Assembly (NCBI GenBank): GCA_024281135.1
Contig: JAMXLG010000068.1
Coordinates: 1-14,489 of the forward strand
Origin: Vulcanimicrobiia bacterium
GTDB lineage: Bacteria; Eremiobacterota; Eremiobacteria; Baltobacterales; Baltobacteraceae
DNA length: 14,489 nt
Reading direction: 5' to 3'
The notes beneath the pieces are model-generated. The model saw only the letters and a list, made by a program, of their open reading frames with translations, searched no databases and had not been told where the DNA came from. Positions 1 to 5,358 of the stretch are shown one piece after another; within the stretch, counting starts at the first letter, position 1, and every line of letters starts with the position of its first letter. The translations under genes and the position numbers were made by a program.

Positions 1-392
1 GACGATTTGAGAACTTCTACGCCGTACTCGATCGACGCTAAACCGTCCTCATCCACGAAGTTCCCCGCAATGCGAACGCCGAAAATATTCCCAGGCTCCT
101 GATCGAATACGGTCTCAATCGGAACGCGCGAATCCGAACAACTGAGAACGATCGCGAACGGATGCTGCGCCTCTGCAAGCTCGAGGCGCCGCGTGGTTAG
201 CGGGGGGCATTCGGCCTTATCCGCCACGAACCGGGCGTTTCCGGCCATTAGCGTGTCAAGTGCCTTTTGCGCTCCCATGTTTACCGTTGGGGGCGTCGCG
301 CCAAGAACAAGGTCGCCGGACGCGAGCGAGGCGGCAAACAGCGCGCCCCCGGTCACGAACGAGCGGCGCGTGGTCTTCGAGCGGTCAAACAT
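1..392 (-). CDS. beta-class carbonic anhydrase with Tat signal (3' end off the window)
   Basis: Zn-dependent interconversion of CO2 and bicarbonate, probably outside the cytoplasm. The first 130 codons are present and the gene runs off the left edge. The N-terminus carries a twin-arginine signal (TTRRSF, residues 7-12) followed by an Ala/Leu/Gly-rich hydrophobic stretch (15-32). The catalytic domain then begins: CSDSR at 85-89 supplies the first Zn cysteine and the Asp/Arg dyad. VPIETVFDQ (90-98), PGNIFGVRIAGN (100-111) and SIEYGVEVL (120-128) are classic beta-CA strands. The second Zn pair (HxxC) would lie beyond the edge, so intactness cannot be judged. The ATG at 392 is preceded by GAGGAGGG at good spacing. 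The gene is divergent from rplJ. Exported beta-CAs are a known minority of the family; that this one is periplasmic or extracellular is inferred from the signal alone. Confidence 0.93.
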   Translation of the reverse strand, partial: MFDRSKTTRRSFVTGGALFAASLASGDLVLGATPPTVNMGAQKALDTLMAGNARFVADKAECPPLTTRRLELAEAQHPFAIVLSCSDSRVPIETVFDQEPGNIFGVRIAGNFVDEDGLASIEYGVEVLKS

Positions 393-418
393 CGCGAACC
401 CTCCTCGGCTCTCGGTTT

Positions 419-438
419 GGAGGGCAGGATGGCCCTCC
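419..438 (+). other. perfect 7-bp hairpin in the divergent spacer
   Basis: GGAGGGC (419-425) pairs with GCCCTCC (432-438) around a 6-nt loop. No T-tract follows on either strand, so this is not a standard intrinsic terminator. The 3' arm sequence GCCCTCC recurs at 628-634 inside the rplJ leader terminator, so 419-425 could in principle pair there if transcription starts upstream of 419. Its role is unknown. Confidence 0.4.
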
Positions 439-445
439 CCTGGTA

Positions 446-474
446 TTGCGGCGGCCAGCGAGATGTGGTAGTCT
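446..474 (+). promoter_or_regulatory. weak candidate promoter for rplJL
   Basis: TTGCGG (446-451) and TAGTCT (469-474) are separated by 17 nt, which would start the transcript near 481, just before the recognisable L10 leader. The matches to TTGACA/TATAAT are poor (3/6 and 4/6), so this rests mainly on position. Confidence 0.25.
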
Positions 475-535
475 ATCCGACGGCTCCGAAGACCGTGATC
501 GGCTCTAGCCTTAATTTTCAACTTCCTTATGTCGT

Positions 536-577
536 AGGGCACGAAGTGCCCGGAGTCCTGAGCGAAGTCGAAGGATC
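536..577. repeat. interspersed repeat unit (TTCGACTTCGCTCAGGA type) with hairpin
   Basis: A perfect hairpin GGGCAC-GAA-GTGCCC (537-551) adjoins a stretch that reads ATCCTTCGACTTCGCTCAGG on the minus strand (577 downwards). This resembles the short interspersed element with core TTCGAC..GCTCA that is scattered through many bacterial genomes and yields spurious peptides such as STSLRT. A related unit lies at 8127-8163. Here it forms the distal arm of the L10 leader. Confidence 0.55.
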
Positions 578-624
578 ACCGAGGTGCGTGAATAAGGATC
601 TCCACAAACGTGTGGCTTTCTTGT

Positions 625-655
625 AGCGCCCTCCGGACGGATGGAGCGCTTTTTT
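625..655 (+). terminator. intrinsic terminator inside the rplJ leader
   Basis: AGCGCCCTCC (625-634) pairs with 639-650 around the loop GGAC, giving 10 bp with single-base bulges at 642 and 645. A run of T follows at 651-655. It lies 27 nt upstream of the rplJ start, where a full stop would silence the operon, so it is best read as a regulated attenuator. Its 5' arm is the strand that GAGGTGCG (581-588) can sequester. Confidence 0.75.
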
Positions 656-682
656 AATTCCAAGAAAGCGACTTAACGTCAC

Positions 683-1207
683 ATGCCAACCGCACGTAAA
701 GAAGCAGCGGTACAAGAGTTGCGCGATCGGCTTGCCGAGTCGCAGAACTTGTTCTTGACCGACTTTGCGGGCCTTACCGTCGAAGAGATCACAAAACTTC
801 GCGGCGAGCTGCGCAAAGACGGCAGCACGTATGCCGTCGTCAAGAACACGCTCTTCAAGATTGCCGCGGGCGAAGATATCGCCAAGCAGCTTGATGAGTT
901 TTTGGCCGGTCCGACCGGCATCGTGTTCGCAGGCAGCGACCCCGTTGCGCCGGCGAAAGCGATCAAACAGTTCGCAGACGACAGCAAGAAACTCGGCATC
1001 AAAGCAGCGATCGTCGACGGTAAATTCGCCGACAAATCGCAAATCGAAGCGCTCGCTGCGCTTCCGCCCAAAGCCGAACTCATCGCCAAACTCGTTGGTT
1101 CACTCGCAAGCCCGCTGCGCGGTCTCGTTACCGTGCTCTCGGGCAATCAGAGCGGCCTAGTCCGCGTGCTCAACCAAATCCGCGAGCAAAAAGAAGCCGC
1201 GGCCTAA
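683..1207 (+). CDS. rplJ: 50S ribosomal protein L10
   Basis: L10 anchors the L7/L12 stalk to 23S rRNA at the GTPase-associated centre and, with L12, represses its own operon. The 174-residue product has the usual length and order: an N-terminal rRNA-binding domain beginning MPTARKEAAVQELRDRL, with LFLTDFAGLTVEEI (about 24-37) and a YAVVKNTLF segment (about 50-58); GPTGIVFAG (about 81-89); then a C-terminal helix rich in Leu/Val/Arg that carries L12 dimers. The ATG at 683 has no strong Shine-Dalgarno; the nearest purine run is AAGAAAG at 662-668, which is distant. The start is fixed by homology. rplL follows 24 nt later. In many genomes rplKA precede this gene; here a divergent carbonic anhydrase does. 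Confidence 0.97.
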   Translation: MPTARKEAAVQELRDRLAESQNLFLTDFAGLTVEEITKLRGELRKDGSTYAVVKNTLFKIAAGEDIAKQLDEFLAGPTGIVFAGSDPVAPAKAIKQFADDSKKLGIKAAIVDGKFADKSQIEALAALPPKAELIAKLVGSLASPLRGLVTVLSGNQSGLVRVLNQIREQKEAAA

Positions 1208-1231
1208 AGAATTCAAGGAGATTCCAATATC

Positions 1232-1609
1232 ATGGCAGTTGCCGAACTCATCGAACAGATCGATAAACTCACCGTTCTCGAGCTCGCGGATCTCGTCAAG
1301 CAGCTCGAAGAGAAGTATGGCGTCAGCGCGGCCGCGCCCGCGATGATGATGGCTGCGCCGGGTGCCGGCGGCGGCGCCGCTGCTCCGGCCGCGGAAAAGA
1401 CCGAATTCGACGTGATCCTCGCAGAAGCGGGTCCGGAGAAGATCAAGGTCATCAAGGCAGTTCGCGAAATCACGAGCCTCGGTCTCACCGAAGCCAAGGC
1501 GTTCGTGGAGAGCGCACCCAAGCCGGTCAAAGAAGGCGTCACGAAAGACGAAGCCGAGAGCATCAAAAAGAAGCTCGAGGAAGCCGGAGCGAAGGTCGAA
1601 ATCAAGTAA
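1232..1609 (+). CDS. rplL: 50S ribosomal protein L7/L12
   Basis: The stalk protein that recruits and stimulates translational GTPases, and the only multicopy ribosomal protein. It has 125 residues, typical for the family. The N-terminal dimerisation helices include [15 protein letters not shown] (about residues 20-34). An Ala/Gly/Met/Pro hinge follows (about 35-52). The C-terminal globular domain starts at EKTEFDVIL and contains [16 protein letters not shown] and EAKAFVE, the conserved factor-binding face. The start ATG has AAGGAG at 1215-1220. The gene ends ahead of a strong terminator, so rplJL forms its own transcription unit here and is not continuous with rpoBC, the usual downstream genes. 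Confidence 0.98.
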   Translation: MAVAELIEQIDKLTVLELADLVKQLEEKYGVSAAAPAMMMAAPGAGGGAAAPAAEKTEFDVILAEAGPEKIKVIKAVREITSLGLTEAKAFVESAPKPVKEGVTKDEAESIKKKLEEAGAKVEIK

Positions 1610-1631
1610 TTTCGATCTTCTCGAAAGAAAC

Positions 1632-1663
1632 GAGCGGGACGGAAACGTCTCGCTCTTTTTCTT
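1632..1663 (+). terminator. intrinsic terminator after rplL
   Basis: GAGCGGGACG (1632-1641) pairs with CGTCTCGCTC (1646-1655): 10 bp including one G-U, capped by a GAAA tetraloop and followed by TTTTTCTTT. This is a textbook strong terminator. It leaves only 14 nt before the GTG of the next gene. Confidence 0.93.
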
Positions 1664-1677
1664 TGTGAGGAGGTCCT

Positions 1678-2181
1678 GTGCAGCAGGGAGCGCCGCTGAA
1701 TTCAACGTCGATTCTTATATGGGTCGTCGTAATTGCGTTGATTCTCTTTCGCGCGTCGCGACCGCAACGCATCAGCGTGACGCGGATGTGGACTCAAGGG
1801 ATCATCTTTATGTTGCTCGCTGCCTTAGTTGTCTACAGCTATGAGAGGCTCAATCCGGCGCCGATTTGGGAAATCATCGCGGCGATCGTGATCGGCTTCG
1901 CGGTTGGCGTGCCCGTCGGCATATTGCGCGGACATCACACGCAAGTTTCGGCAACGGATCGCCATGGGGTCATGCAGCTCGGTCCTTCGTGGGCGACGGC
2001 GGGAATCTACATCGGCGCGTTTTTGTTTCGCGGGATCTTGCGCTACTTTGTGCCTCCGACGAGTTCACTCGGTAGCGTGGTCGGCGACGCGGTGATGGTG
2101 TTCGCGATCGCGATCATCGGCACAACGTATTACGTCGTGTACCGCAAGTATGAAGCGCTCGATCACGCGGCTCCAGCTTAG
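1678..2181 (+). CDS. CcdC-like (DUF1453) integral membrane protein
   Basis: A 167-residue protein with about five hydrophobic segments: roughly residues 9-22, 38-54, 62-80, 100-118 and 135-152. Charged patches RASRPQRISVTRMW and VYRKYE lie between or after them. The size, the basic loop after TM1 and the Pro/Trp-rich middle resemble the CcdC/DUF1453 family. B. subtilis CcdC lies in the cytochrome-c-biogenesis ccdA region, but its function is not known and no Cys or haem motif is seen here. The start is taken as GTG at 1678 because GAGGAGGT (1667-1674) sits just upstream, although the gap of about 4 nt is short. The strong rplL terminator leaves no room for a promoter in between, so expression may come by read-through or from within rplL. 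Calling it simply an unknown membrane protein would be equally safe. Confidence 0.75.
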   Translation: MQQGAPLNSTSILIWVVVIALILFRASRPQRISVTRMWTQGIIFMLLAALVVYSYERLNPAPIWEIIAAIVIGFAVGVPVGILRGHHTQVSATDRHGVMQLGPSWATAGIYIGAFLFRGILRYFVPPTSSLGSVVGDAVMVFAIAIIGTTYYVVYRKYEALDHAAPA

Positions 2182-2192
2182 TCAGCGCACCT

Positions 2193-2218
2193 CGCAAAGA
2201 CGCCTTAGACGCTTTGCG
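2193..2218. other. symmetric hairpin at a convergent gene junction
   Basis: CGCAAAG (2193-2199) pairs with CTTTGCG (2212-2218) around a 12-nt loop. It lies between the ends of two convergent genes and reaches into the last codons of the VOC gene. There is no T-tract. It may act as a weak bidirectional terminator or an mRNA 3'-end stabiliser; this is uncertain. Confidence 0.3.
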
Positions 2219-2579
2219 TTGCGATCTGCCAGACATTCCGGAAGCTGTCGGTGACGGTCGCTCGCCGGTCGCCCCACGGCATGTCCTCCGGCTCCTCGAC
2301 CGACGTTCCTCCCGCTGCGACCGCACGCGCGTACGTCGCGTCTACGTCATCGACATACACGTAAAGAAGACTCGATGTAGGTGCATGAATGCGCGTTCGC
2401 CTGTCGTCCGAGTAGCCGTCGCTTATCATGACGTTGGAATCCCCGATCCGCAGAACCGTCGGTTGGCCGGTGCGTAGTTCACCTTCTGCCGCAAAAACCT
2501 CGATAAGAAAGGCGACAAGGCGCGCGGGATCGTCGACAATGAGCCGCGGCGTCACGGTGTGCCAGGCTTCGCGTTCCAT
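2205..2579 (-). CDS. VOC-superfamily (glyoxalase/bleomycin-resistance-like, PhnB-type) protein
   Basis: A small metal-binding-fold protein of 124 residues. The PhnB-like VOC pattern is visible: TPRLIVDDP at the first strand (9-17), VLRIGDSNVMISD (42-54), LLYVYVDDVDATYARAVAAGGT (71-92) and the closing PWGDRRATVTDSFRNVWQIAT (101-121), which matches the family's YGDR...D.FGH.W.I end. The fold covers glyoxalases, dioxygenases and antibiotic-binding proteins, so the substrate cannot be named. The ATG at 2579 is chosen because homology begins there. There is no Shine-Dalgarno, and a candidate -10 (TACAAC) ends 6 nt upstream, suggesting a leaderless message. It is divergent from a tetR-MFS operon and shares its operator, so a joint role in handling the same toxic compound is a reasonable inference. 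Confidence 0.88.
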   Translation of the reverse strand: MEREAWHTVTPRLIVDDPARLVAFLIEVFAAEGELRTGQPTVLRIGDSNVMISDGYSDDRRTRIHAPTSSLLYVYVDDVDATYARAVAAGGTSVEEPEDMPWGDRRATVTDSFRNVWQIATQSV

Positions 2580-2592
2580 GCGTTCGTTGTAG

Positions 2593-2620
2593 CATACTTG
2601 AAACGACTGTTTCAAGTATG
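2593..2620. promoter_or_regulatory. TetR-type operator: perfect 12+12 bp palindrome with overlapping divergent promoters
   Basis: CATACTTGAAAC (2593-2604) and GTTTCAAGTATG (2609-2620) are perfect inverted repeats separated by GACT. The palindrome lies in the 54-bp spacer between the VOC gene and tetR. Each arm contains a TTGAAA that can serve as a -35 on its strand: 2598-2603 on plus and 2615-2610 on minus. Each is followed 18 nt later by a -10-like hexamer, TAGGGT at 2622-2627 (plus) and TACAAC at 2591-2586 (minus), and each start codon comes 6 nt after that. A dimeric TetR bound here would block both promoters. The palindrome is observed; the binding protein and promoter hexamers are inferred. 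Confidence 0.85.
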
Positions 2621-2633
2621 TTAGGGTCGAGTC

Positions 2634-3233
2634 ATGACCCGGACGGTCGATCTCGAGCGCCGCAACGAGCTGCTCGGACGAGTGAGCTCCTATGTCGCAG
2701 AACACGGTCTCGCGGGTCTTTCGTTGCGTCCGCTCGCAGAGGCCGTTGGAGCGAGTCCTCGCACGCTGCTTTATCACTTCGGGTCGAAAGAAGGCATCGT
2801 TACGGCTGTGCTGCGCGCAGTTCGCGCCAGGCAGCTTGCCGTGTTCGACCGCATGCGGCGCAGCGAAGTAACGACCCCCGGTGCCATCTGTCGCGCGGCA
2901 TGGGCGTACATGACCGATCCGTCGATCGGGCCACTTCTGCGTCTCTTTTTTGAAACGTACGCGCTCGCATTGCGCAATCCCGAACGCTTTCCCGGATTTC
3001 TCGAAGGAGCGGTTGAGGATTGGCTTGCGTTTCTTGCAGAGCCGCTCGTGGCCGCGGGAGCGCCGCCCGAACGCGCTCGCGTCGTGGCGACCATCGTACT
3101 CGCGGGTTACCGCGGATTCATGCTCGACTTTGCAGCGACCGCCGATATGAAACGGATCGGCGCTGCACTCGATGCATGGGTCGAAGCACTTGATGCGCTC
3201 ACCCAGTCGAAAGGACTGCGTCGTGCTCAATAA
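2634..3233 (+). CDS. TetR/AcrR-family transcriptional regulator
   Basis: A 199-residue ligand-responsive repressor. The N-terminal helix-turn-helix domain runs from about residue 8 to 62: ERRNELLGRVSSYVAEHG, then LSLRPLAEAVGASPRTLLYHFGSKEGI, with the LYHF-x-SKE end of the recognition helix that is diagnostic for the family. Residues 75-190 form an all-alpha ligand and dimerisation domain rich in Ala, Leu and Arg, which does not reveal the ligand. The ATG at 2634 lacks a good Shine-Dalgarno (only AGGG at 2623-2626) and may be leaderless. The 3' end overlaps the following MFS gene by 11 bp, indicating an autoregulated tetR-transporter operon. The palindrome at 2593-2620 is the likely target. 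By context it senses a substrate of the adjacent exporter; that is inference. Confidence 0.95.
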   Translation: MTRTVDLERRNELLGRVSSYVAEHGLAGLSLRPLAEAVGASPRTLLYHFGSKEGIVTAVLRAVRARQLAVFDRMRRSEVTTPGAICRAAWAYMTDPSIGPLLRLFFETYALALRNPERFPGFLEGAVEDWLAFLAEPLVAAGAPPERARVVATIVLAGYRGFMLDFAATADMKRIGAALDAWVEALDALTQSKGLRRAQ

Positions 3234-4497
3234 ACGTTCTGCCGCAATGACGTTCATCTTTATCACCGTCGTGCTCGACATGCTCGCGCTCGGCATCATC
3301 ATCCCGGTCTTTCAACCGTTGATCTTGACGTTCGCGCACGGCAGTTATGCCGAAGCCTCGATCTACAGCGGCATTTTTGCAACGATCTTCGCGATCGTCC
3401 AATTTTTCGCGTCGCCCGTTCTCGGAACGCTTTCCGACCGCTTCGGACGCCGTCCCATGGTGCTGCTCTCAAACATCGGAACGAGCATCGACTACGTGAT
3501 TCTCGCGCTCGCACCGAACCTCGGATGGCTTTTCGTTGGACGCATCTTATCCGGAGCGACGACGGCGAGTATCACCGTCGCAAGCGCATACGTTGCGGAC
3601 GTTACGCCGGCTGAGAAACGCGCAGGTGCCTACGGCATGATCAGCGCAGCGTTCGGCATTGGTTTCGTCGTCGGCCCCGCGATCGGCGGGTTTCTCGGCG
3701 CGCACGATCCACGGCTGCCGTTTTGGGTTGCCGGTGCGCTCAGCTTCCTGAACTTCTGTTACGGTCTCTTGGTGTTGCCGGAGTCGCTCGCGCCGGAGCA
3801 TCGCAACTCGTTTTCGTGGACGCGCGCAAATCCGCTCGGCTCGATCAAAATGCTGCGTCGCCACCGCGAGCTTTCAGGCCTTGCGATCGTCCTGCAGATC
3901 GGGTACATCGCCCACGAAGCGCTGCCACAGCTCTTCATTCTCTACACGATGTTCGCGTACGGCTGGACGATGAAGACCAACGGCACGGCGCTTGCTGTCG
4001 TCGGCATCTTTACGATCATTATCTCGGCGTTCGTCATCCAACGCGTCGTGGACGCGATCGGAGAACGCAAGGCGTTGCTCTTCGGTCTGTTTTTCGGTGC
4101 CGTCGGTTTTTGCATGTACAGCGGCAGCCCGCTGTTGTTCTGGCTTGGCATTCCCGTGAACATGTTGTGGATGATCGCAGGATCTTCGTCTCAAGGCATC
4201 ATGACTCGGCGTGTCGCGAAGAACGAGCAAGGCGAACTGCAAGGCGCGATCAACATGCTGCGCAGTGTCGGCATGATCGTCGGTCCGGCGATCTTCACGG
4301 GAATCTTTGCCTATTCCATCAGCCCCGCACATGCGTGGAAAGCGCCCGGCGCGGGATGGATTGTGGGCGGCGCGATGCTGCTGCTCTCGATGTTCGTTGC
4401 AGCGCGCGTTACGTCACCGCGCGACGATGTGCGCGAGGAAGTCGAGACGGCAGAGACACTCGAAGAGTCGTTGCCGGCCGAAGTTCCCGTTACGTAG
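3223..4497 (+). CDS. TetA-like MFS drug-efflux transporter (TCR/Tet family, DHA1)
   Basis: A 12-helix proton-coupled antiporter of the major facilitator superfamily, 424 residues. Its closest recognisable pattern is the tetracycline-exporter (TetA) group. TM1 reads FIFITVVLDMLALGIIIPV (11-29). The loop 2-3 motif A is GTLSDRFGRR (68-77). The antiporter motif C lies at about 145-156 (GIGFVVGPAIGG). LPESLAPEH (about 175-183) leads into the central loop, followed by a second six-helix half and an acidic tail. The drug cannot be named from this; TetA relatives include exporters of other compounds. The GTG at 3223 is chosen over upstream in-frame codons because AAGGAC precedes it, TM1 follows directly, and it overlaps tetR by only 11 bp. 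It ends in tandem stops (TAG TAA), convergent with the M48 gene. Confidence 0.93.
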   Translation: MLNKRSAAMTFIFITVVLDMLALGIIIPVFQPLILTFAHGSYAEASIYSGIFATIFAIVQFFASPVLGTLSDRFGRRPMVLLSNIGTSIDYVILALAPNLGWLFVGRILSGATTASITVASAYVADVTPAEKRAGAYGMISAAFGIGFVVGPAIGGFLGAHDPRLPFWVAGALSFLNFCYGLLVLPESLAPEHRNSFSWTRANPLGSIKMLRRHRELSGLAIVLQIGYIAHEALPQLFILYTMFAYGWTMKTNGTALAVVGIFTIIISAFVIQRVVDAIGERKALLFGLFFGAVGFCMYSGSPLLFWLGIPVNMLWMIAGSSSQGIMTRRVAKNEQGELQGAINMLRSVGMIVGPAIFTGIFAYSISPAHAWKAPGAGWIVGGAMLLLSMFVAARVTSPRDDVREEVETAETLEESLPAEVPVT

Positions 4498-4509
4498 TAA
4501 GCGCTTCCG

Positions 4510-5274
4510 CTAGAGCGGCGTGCCCGACGACGGATTCGAATTGAAGCGTCCGAACGTCGCATGGTCGCTATGAAATTCGTTCTCGAGATCCGTGATGCGG
4601 TGGGTGTCGTTCGGGTGGTCCGAGAGCATCTCCATCGGAGGAGCTTGCTGACCTTCAAATCGTTTGAAGAGCCACACCATGCCCCACGGATTTTCGCCGG
4701 CTTGCGCGCAGATGTACGCGCCGGTATGGTCTGCGGCGCTTTCGACCGGGCGCGAGAAACTCAAACTCTCGAGTTGCGCACCGGTGCCGACAACGAATTG
4801 ACCGATCTGACTGTTGCCGGCCAGCATTCCGGCGAGCCCCGCGAGCAGGGAAAGGTTTTGATTTTTCCGTTGCAGGTTATAGACGTCGTGATGGATGTCG
4901 TGCGAAACCTCGTGGCAGAGCACGCCCGCGAGTTCCTCTTTATTCTGCGCGAACGACATCATCGACGTCGTGACATAGACGTTGCCGCCGGGAACCGAAA
5001 ACGCGTTCGGCGAGCTATCGTTCACTAAGATGAAGTGAAACGGAACGAAGTATTGGTGATCCGCGACGCTCTTGATTCGCGTCGCGATCGGAACCAATTT
5101 CCGGTACAGCGGTGATGAAGGCGGAACGATCTTACTTTGAAGCTGTTGATATTCTTGCTGGCCGACTTGCAACTCCCATTGCTCCTGATCGGTGTACGCT
5201 TGCGCGGGTACCGCCGTCCCGAAGGTGACGGAGAGTGCGAGCAGGACGGCGGCCAAACGGGCAAACGTTTGCAT
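4510..5274 (-). CDS. secreted M48-family Zn metalloprotease
   Basis: An endopeptidase of the M48 (BepA/LoiP-like) group, 254 residues, probably in the periplasm or outside the cell and involved in envelope protein quality control. The Sec signal peptide is residues 1-26, with AQA before the likely cleavage. The catalytic zinc site is HEVSH (121-125), with E179 in ESAADHTG as third ligand. SDHPNDTHRI (218-227) matches the conserved HP...R end of the family. NAFSVPGGNVYVTTSMM (90-106) is the typical strand before the active helix. No TPR repeats follow. An in-frame GTG at 5292 would add six residues ahead of the signal. ATG 5274 is preferred because a promoter-like pair (TTGACG/AATAAG) would start transcription almost on it. 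It is downstream of hppA but beyond a terminator, so probably separate. Confidence 0.93.
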   Translation of the reverse strand: MQTFARLAAVLLALSVTFGTAVPAQAYTDQEQWELQVGQQEYQQLQSKIVPPSSPLYRKLVPIATRIKSVADHQYFVPFHFILVNDSSPNAFSVPGGNVYVTTSMMSFAQNKEELAGVLCHEVSHDIHHDVYNLQRKNQNLSLLAGLAGMLAGNSQIGQFVVGTGAQLESLSFSRPVESAADHTGAYICAQAGENPWGMVWLFKRFEGQQAPPMEMLSDHPNDTHRITDLENEFHSDHATFGRFNSNPSSGTPL

Positions 5275-5281
5275 AGAAGAA

Positions 5282-5309
5282 CTTATTCCCACGTTTCTTA
5301 GAACGTCAA
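5282..5309 (-). promoter_or_regulatory. candidate promoter of the M48 protease gene (leaderless start)
   Basis: On the minus strand, TTGACG (5309-5304) and AATAAG (5287-5282) are spaced by 16 nt. The -10 ends 7 nt before ATG 5274, which would put the transcript start on or next to the start codon. The -35 matches the consensus at 5/6 positions and the -10 at 4/6. It abuts the hppA terminator. Confidence 0.5.
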
Positions 5310-5336
5310 AAGGGCCCGGCAGAGTGCCGGGCCCTT
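5307..5336 (-). terminator. intrinsic terminator of the ppa-hppA unit
   Basis: A perfect 12-bp stem (5336-5325 with 5321-5310) has a 3-nt loop. Read on the minus strand it ends in GGGCCCTTTTG, so the T-tract is short, but the stem is very GC-rich. It lies 22 nt after the hppA stop and before the M48 gene. Confidence 0.85.
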
Positions 5337-5358
5337 CGAACGCTTCATGAGAAGCTGG

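Larger units (their letters stand above)
481..655 (+). ncRNA. ribosomal protein L10 leader (rplJL attenuator)
   Basis: A cis-regulatory 5' leader for rplJ. GTGATC (495-500) pairs with GATCAC (574-579). It is flanked on the 5' side by CCGAAGACC (486-494) and on the 3' side by CGAGGTG (580-586). This asymmetric internal loop, closed by CC/GG, matches the kink-turn-like L10 site of known L10 leaders (AGAC on one side, CGAGGU on the other). GAGGTGCG (581-588) is also complementary, with one bulge, to CGCCCTC (627-633), the 5' arm of the terminator. L10 bound to the kink-turn would hide the antiterminator strand and favour termination. L10(L12)4-driven attenuation is established for Bacillus subtilis rplJL; applying it here is inference. 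A small CCACA/TGTGG hairpin (602-615) lies between. The variable arm holds an interspersed repeat (536-577). The leader boundaries are approximate. Confidence 0.72.

Noticed and set aside
527..1146. Two long minus-strand open frames across the rplJ leader and gene.
   Set aside because: They are antisense to ribosomal protein L10. The leader part of one encodes the PSTSLRT-type peptide that is a known by-product of the interspersed repeat.
3172..3222. An upstream in-frame ATG that would lengthen the MFS protein by 17 residues.
   Set aside because: It would overlap tetR by 62 bp and add a polar, non-family N-terminus, while GTG 3223 has a ribosome site and precedes TM1 directly.
2205..3302. 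A 365-codon minus-strand open frame that includes the VOC gene and runs antisense through tetR.
   Set aside because: Only the last 124 residues show family similarity. The upstream part is antisense to a clear TetR gene and crosses the operator, so the gene starts at 2579.
4507..4518. CCGCT-AG-AGCGG inverted repeat between the convergent MFS and M48 genes.
   Set aside because: A 5-bp stem with a 2-nt loop overlapping the M48 stop and lacking a T-tract is likely to be chance.
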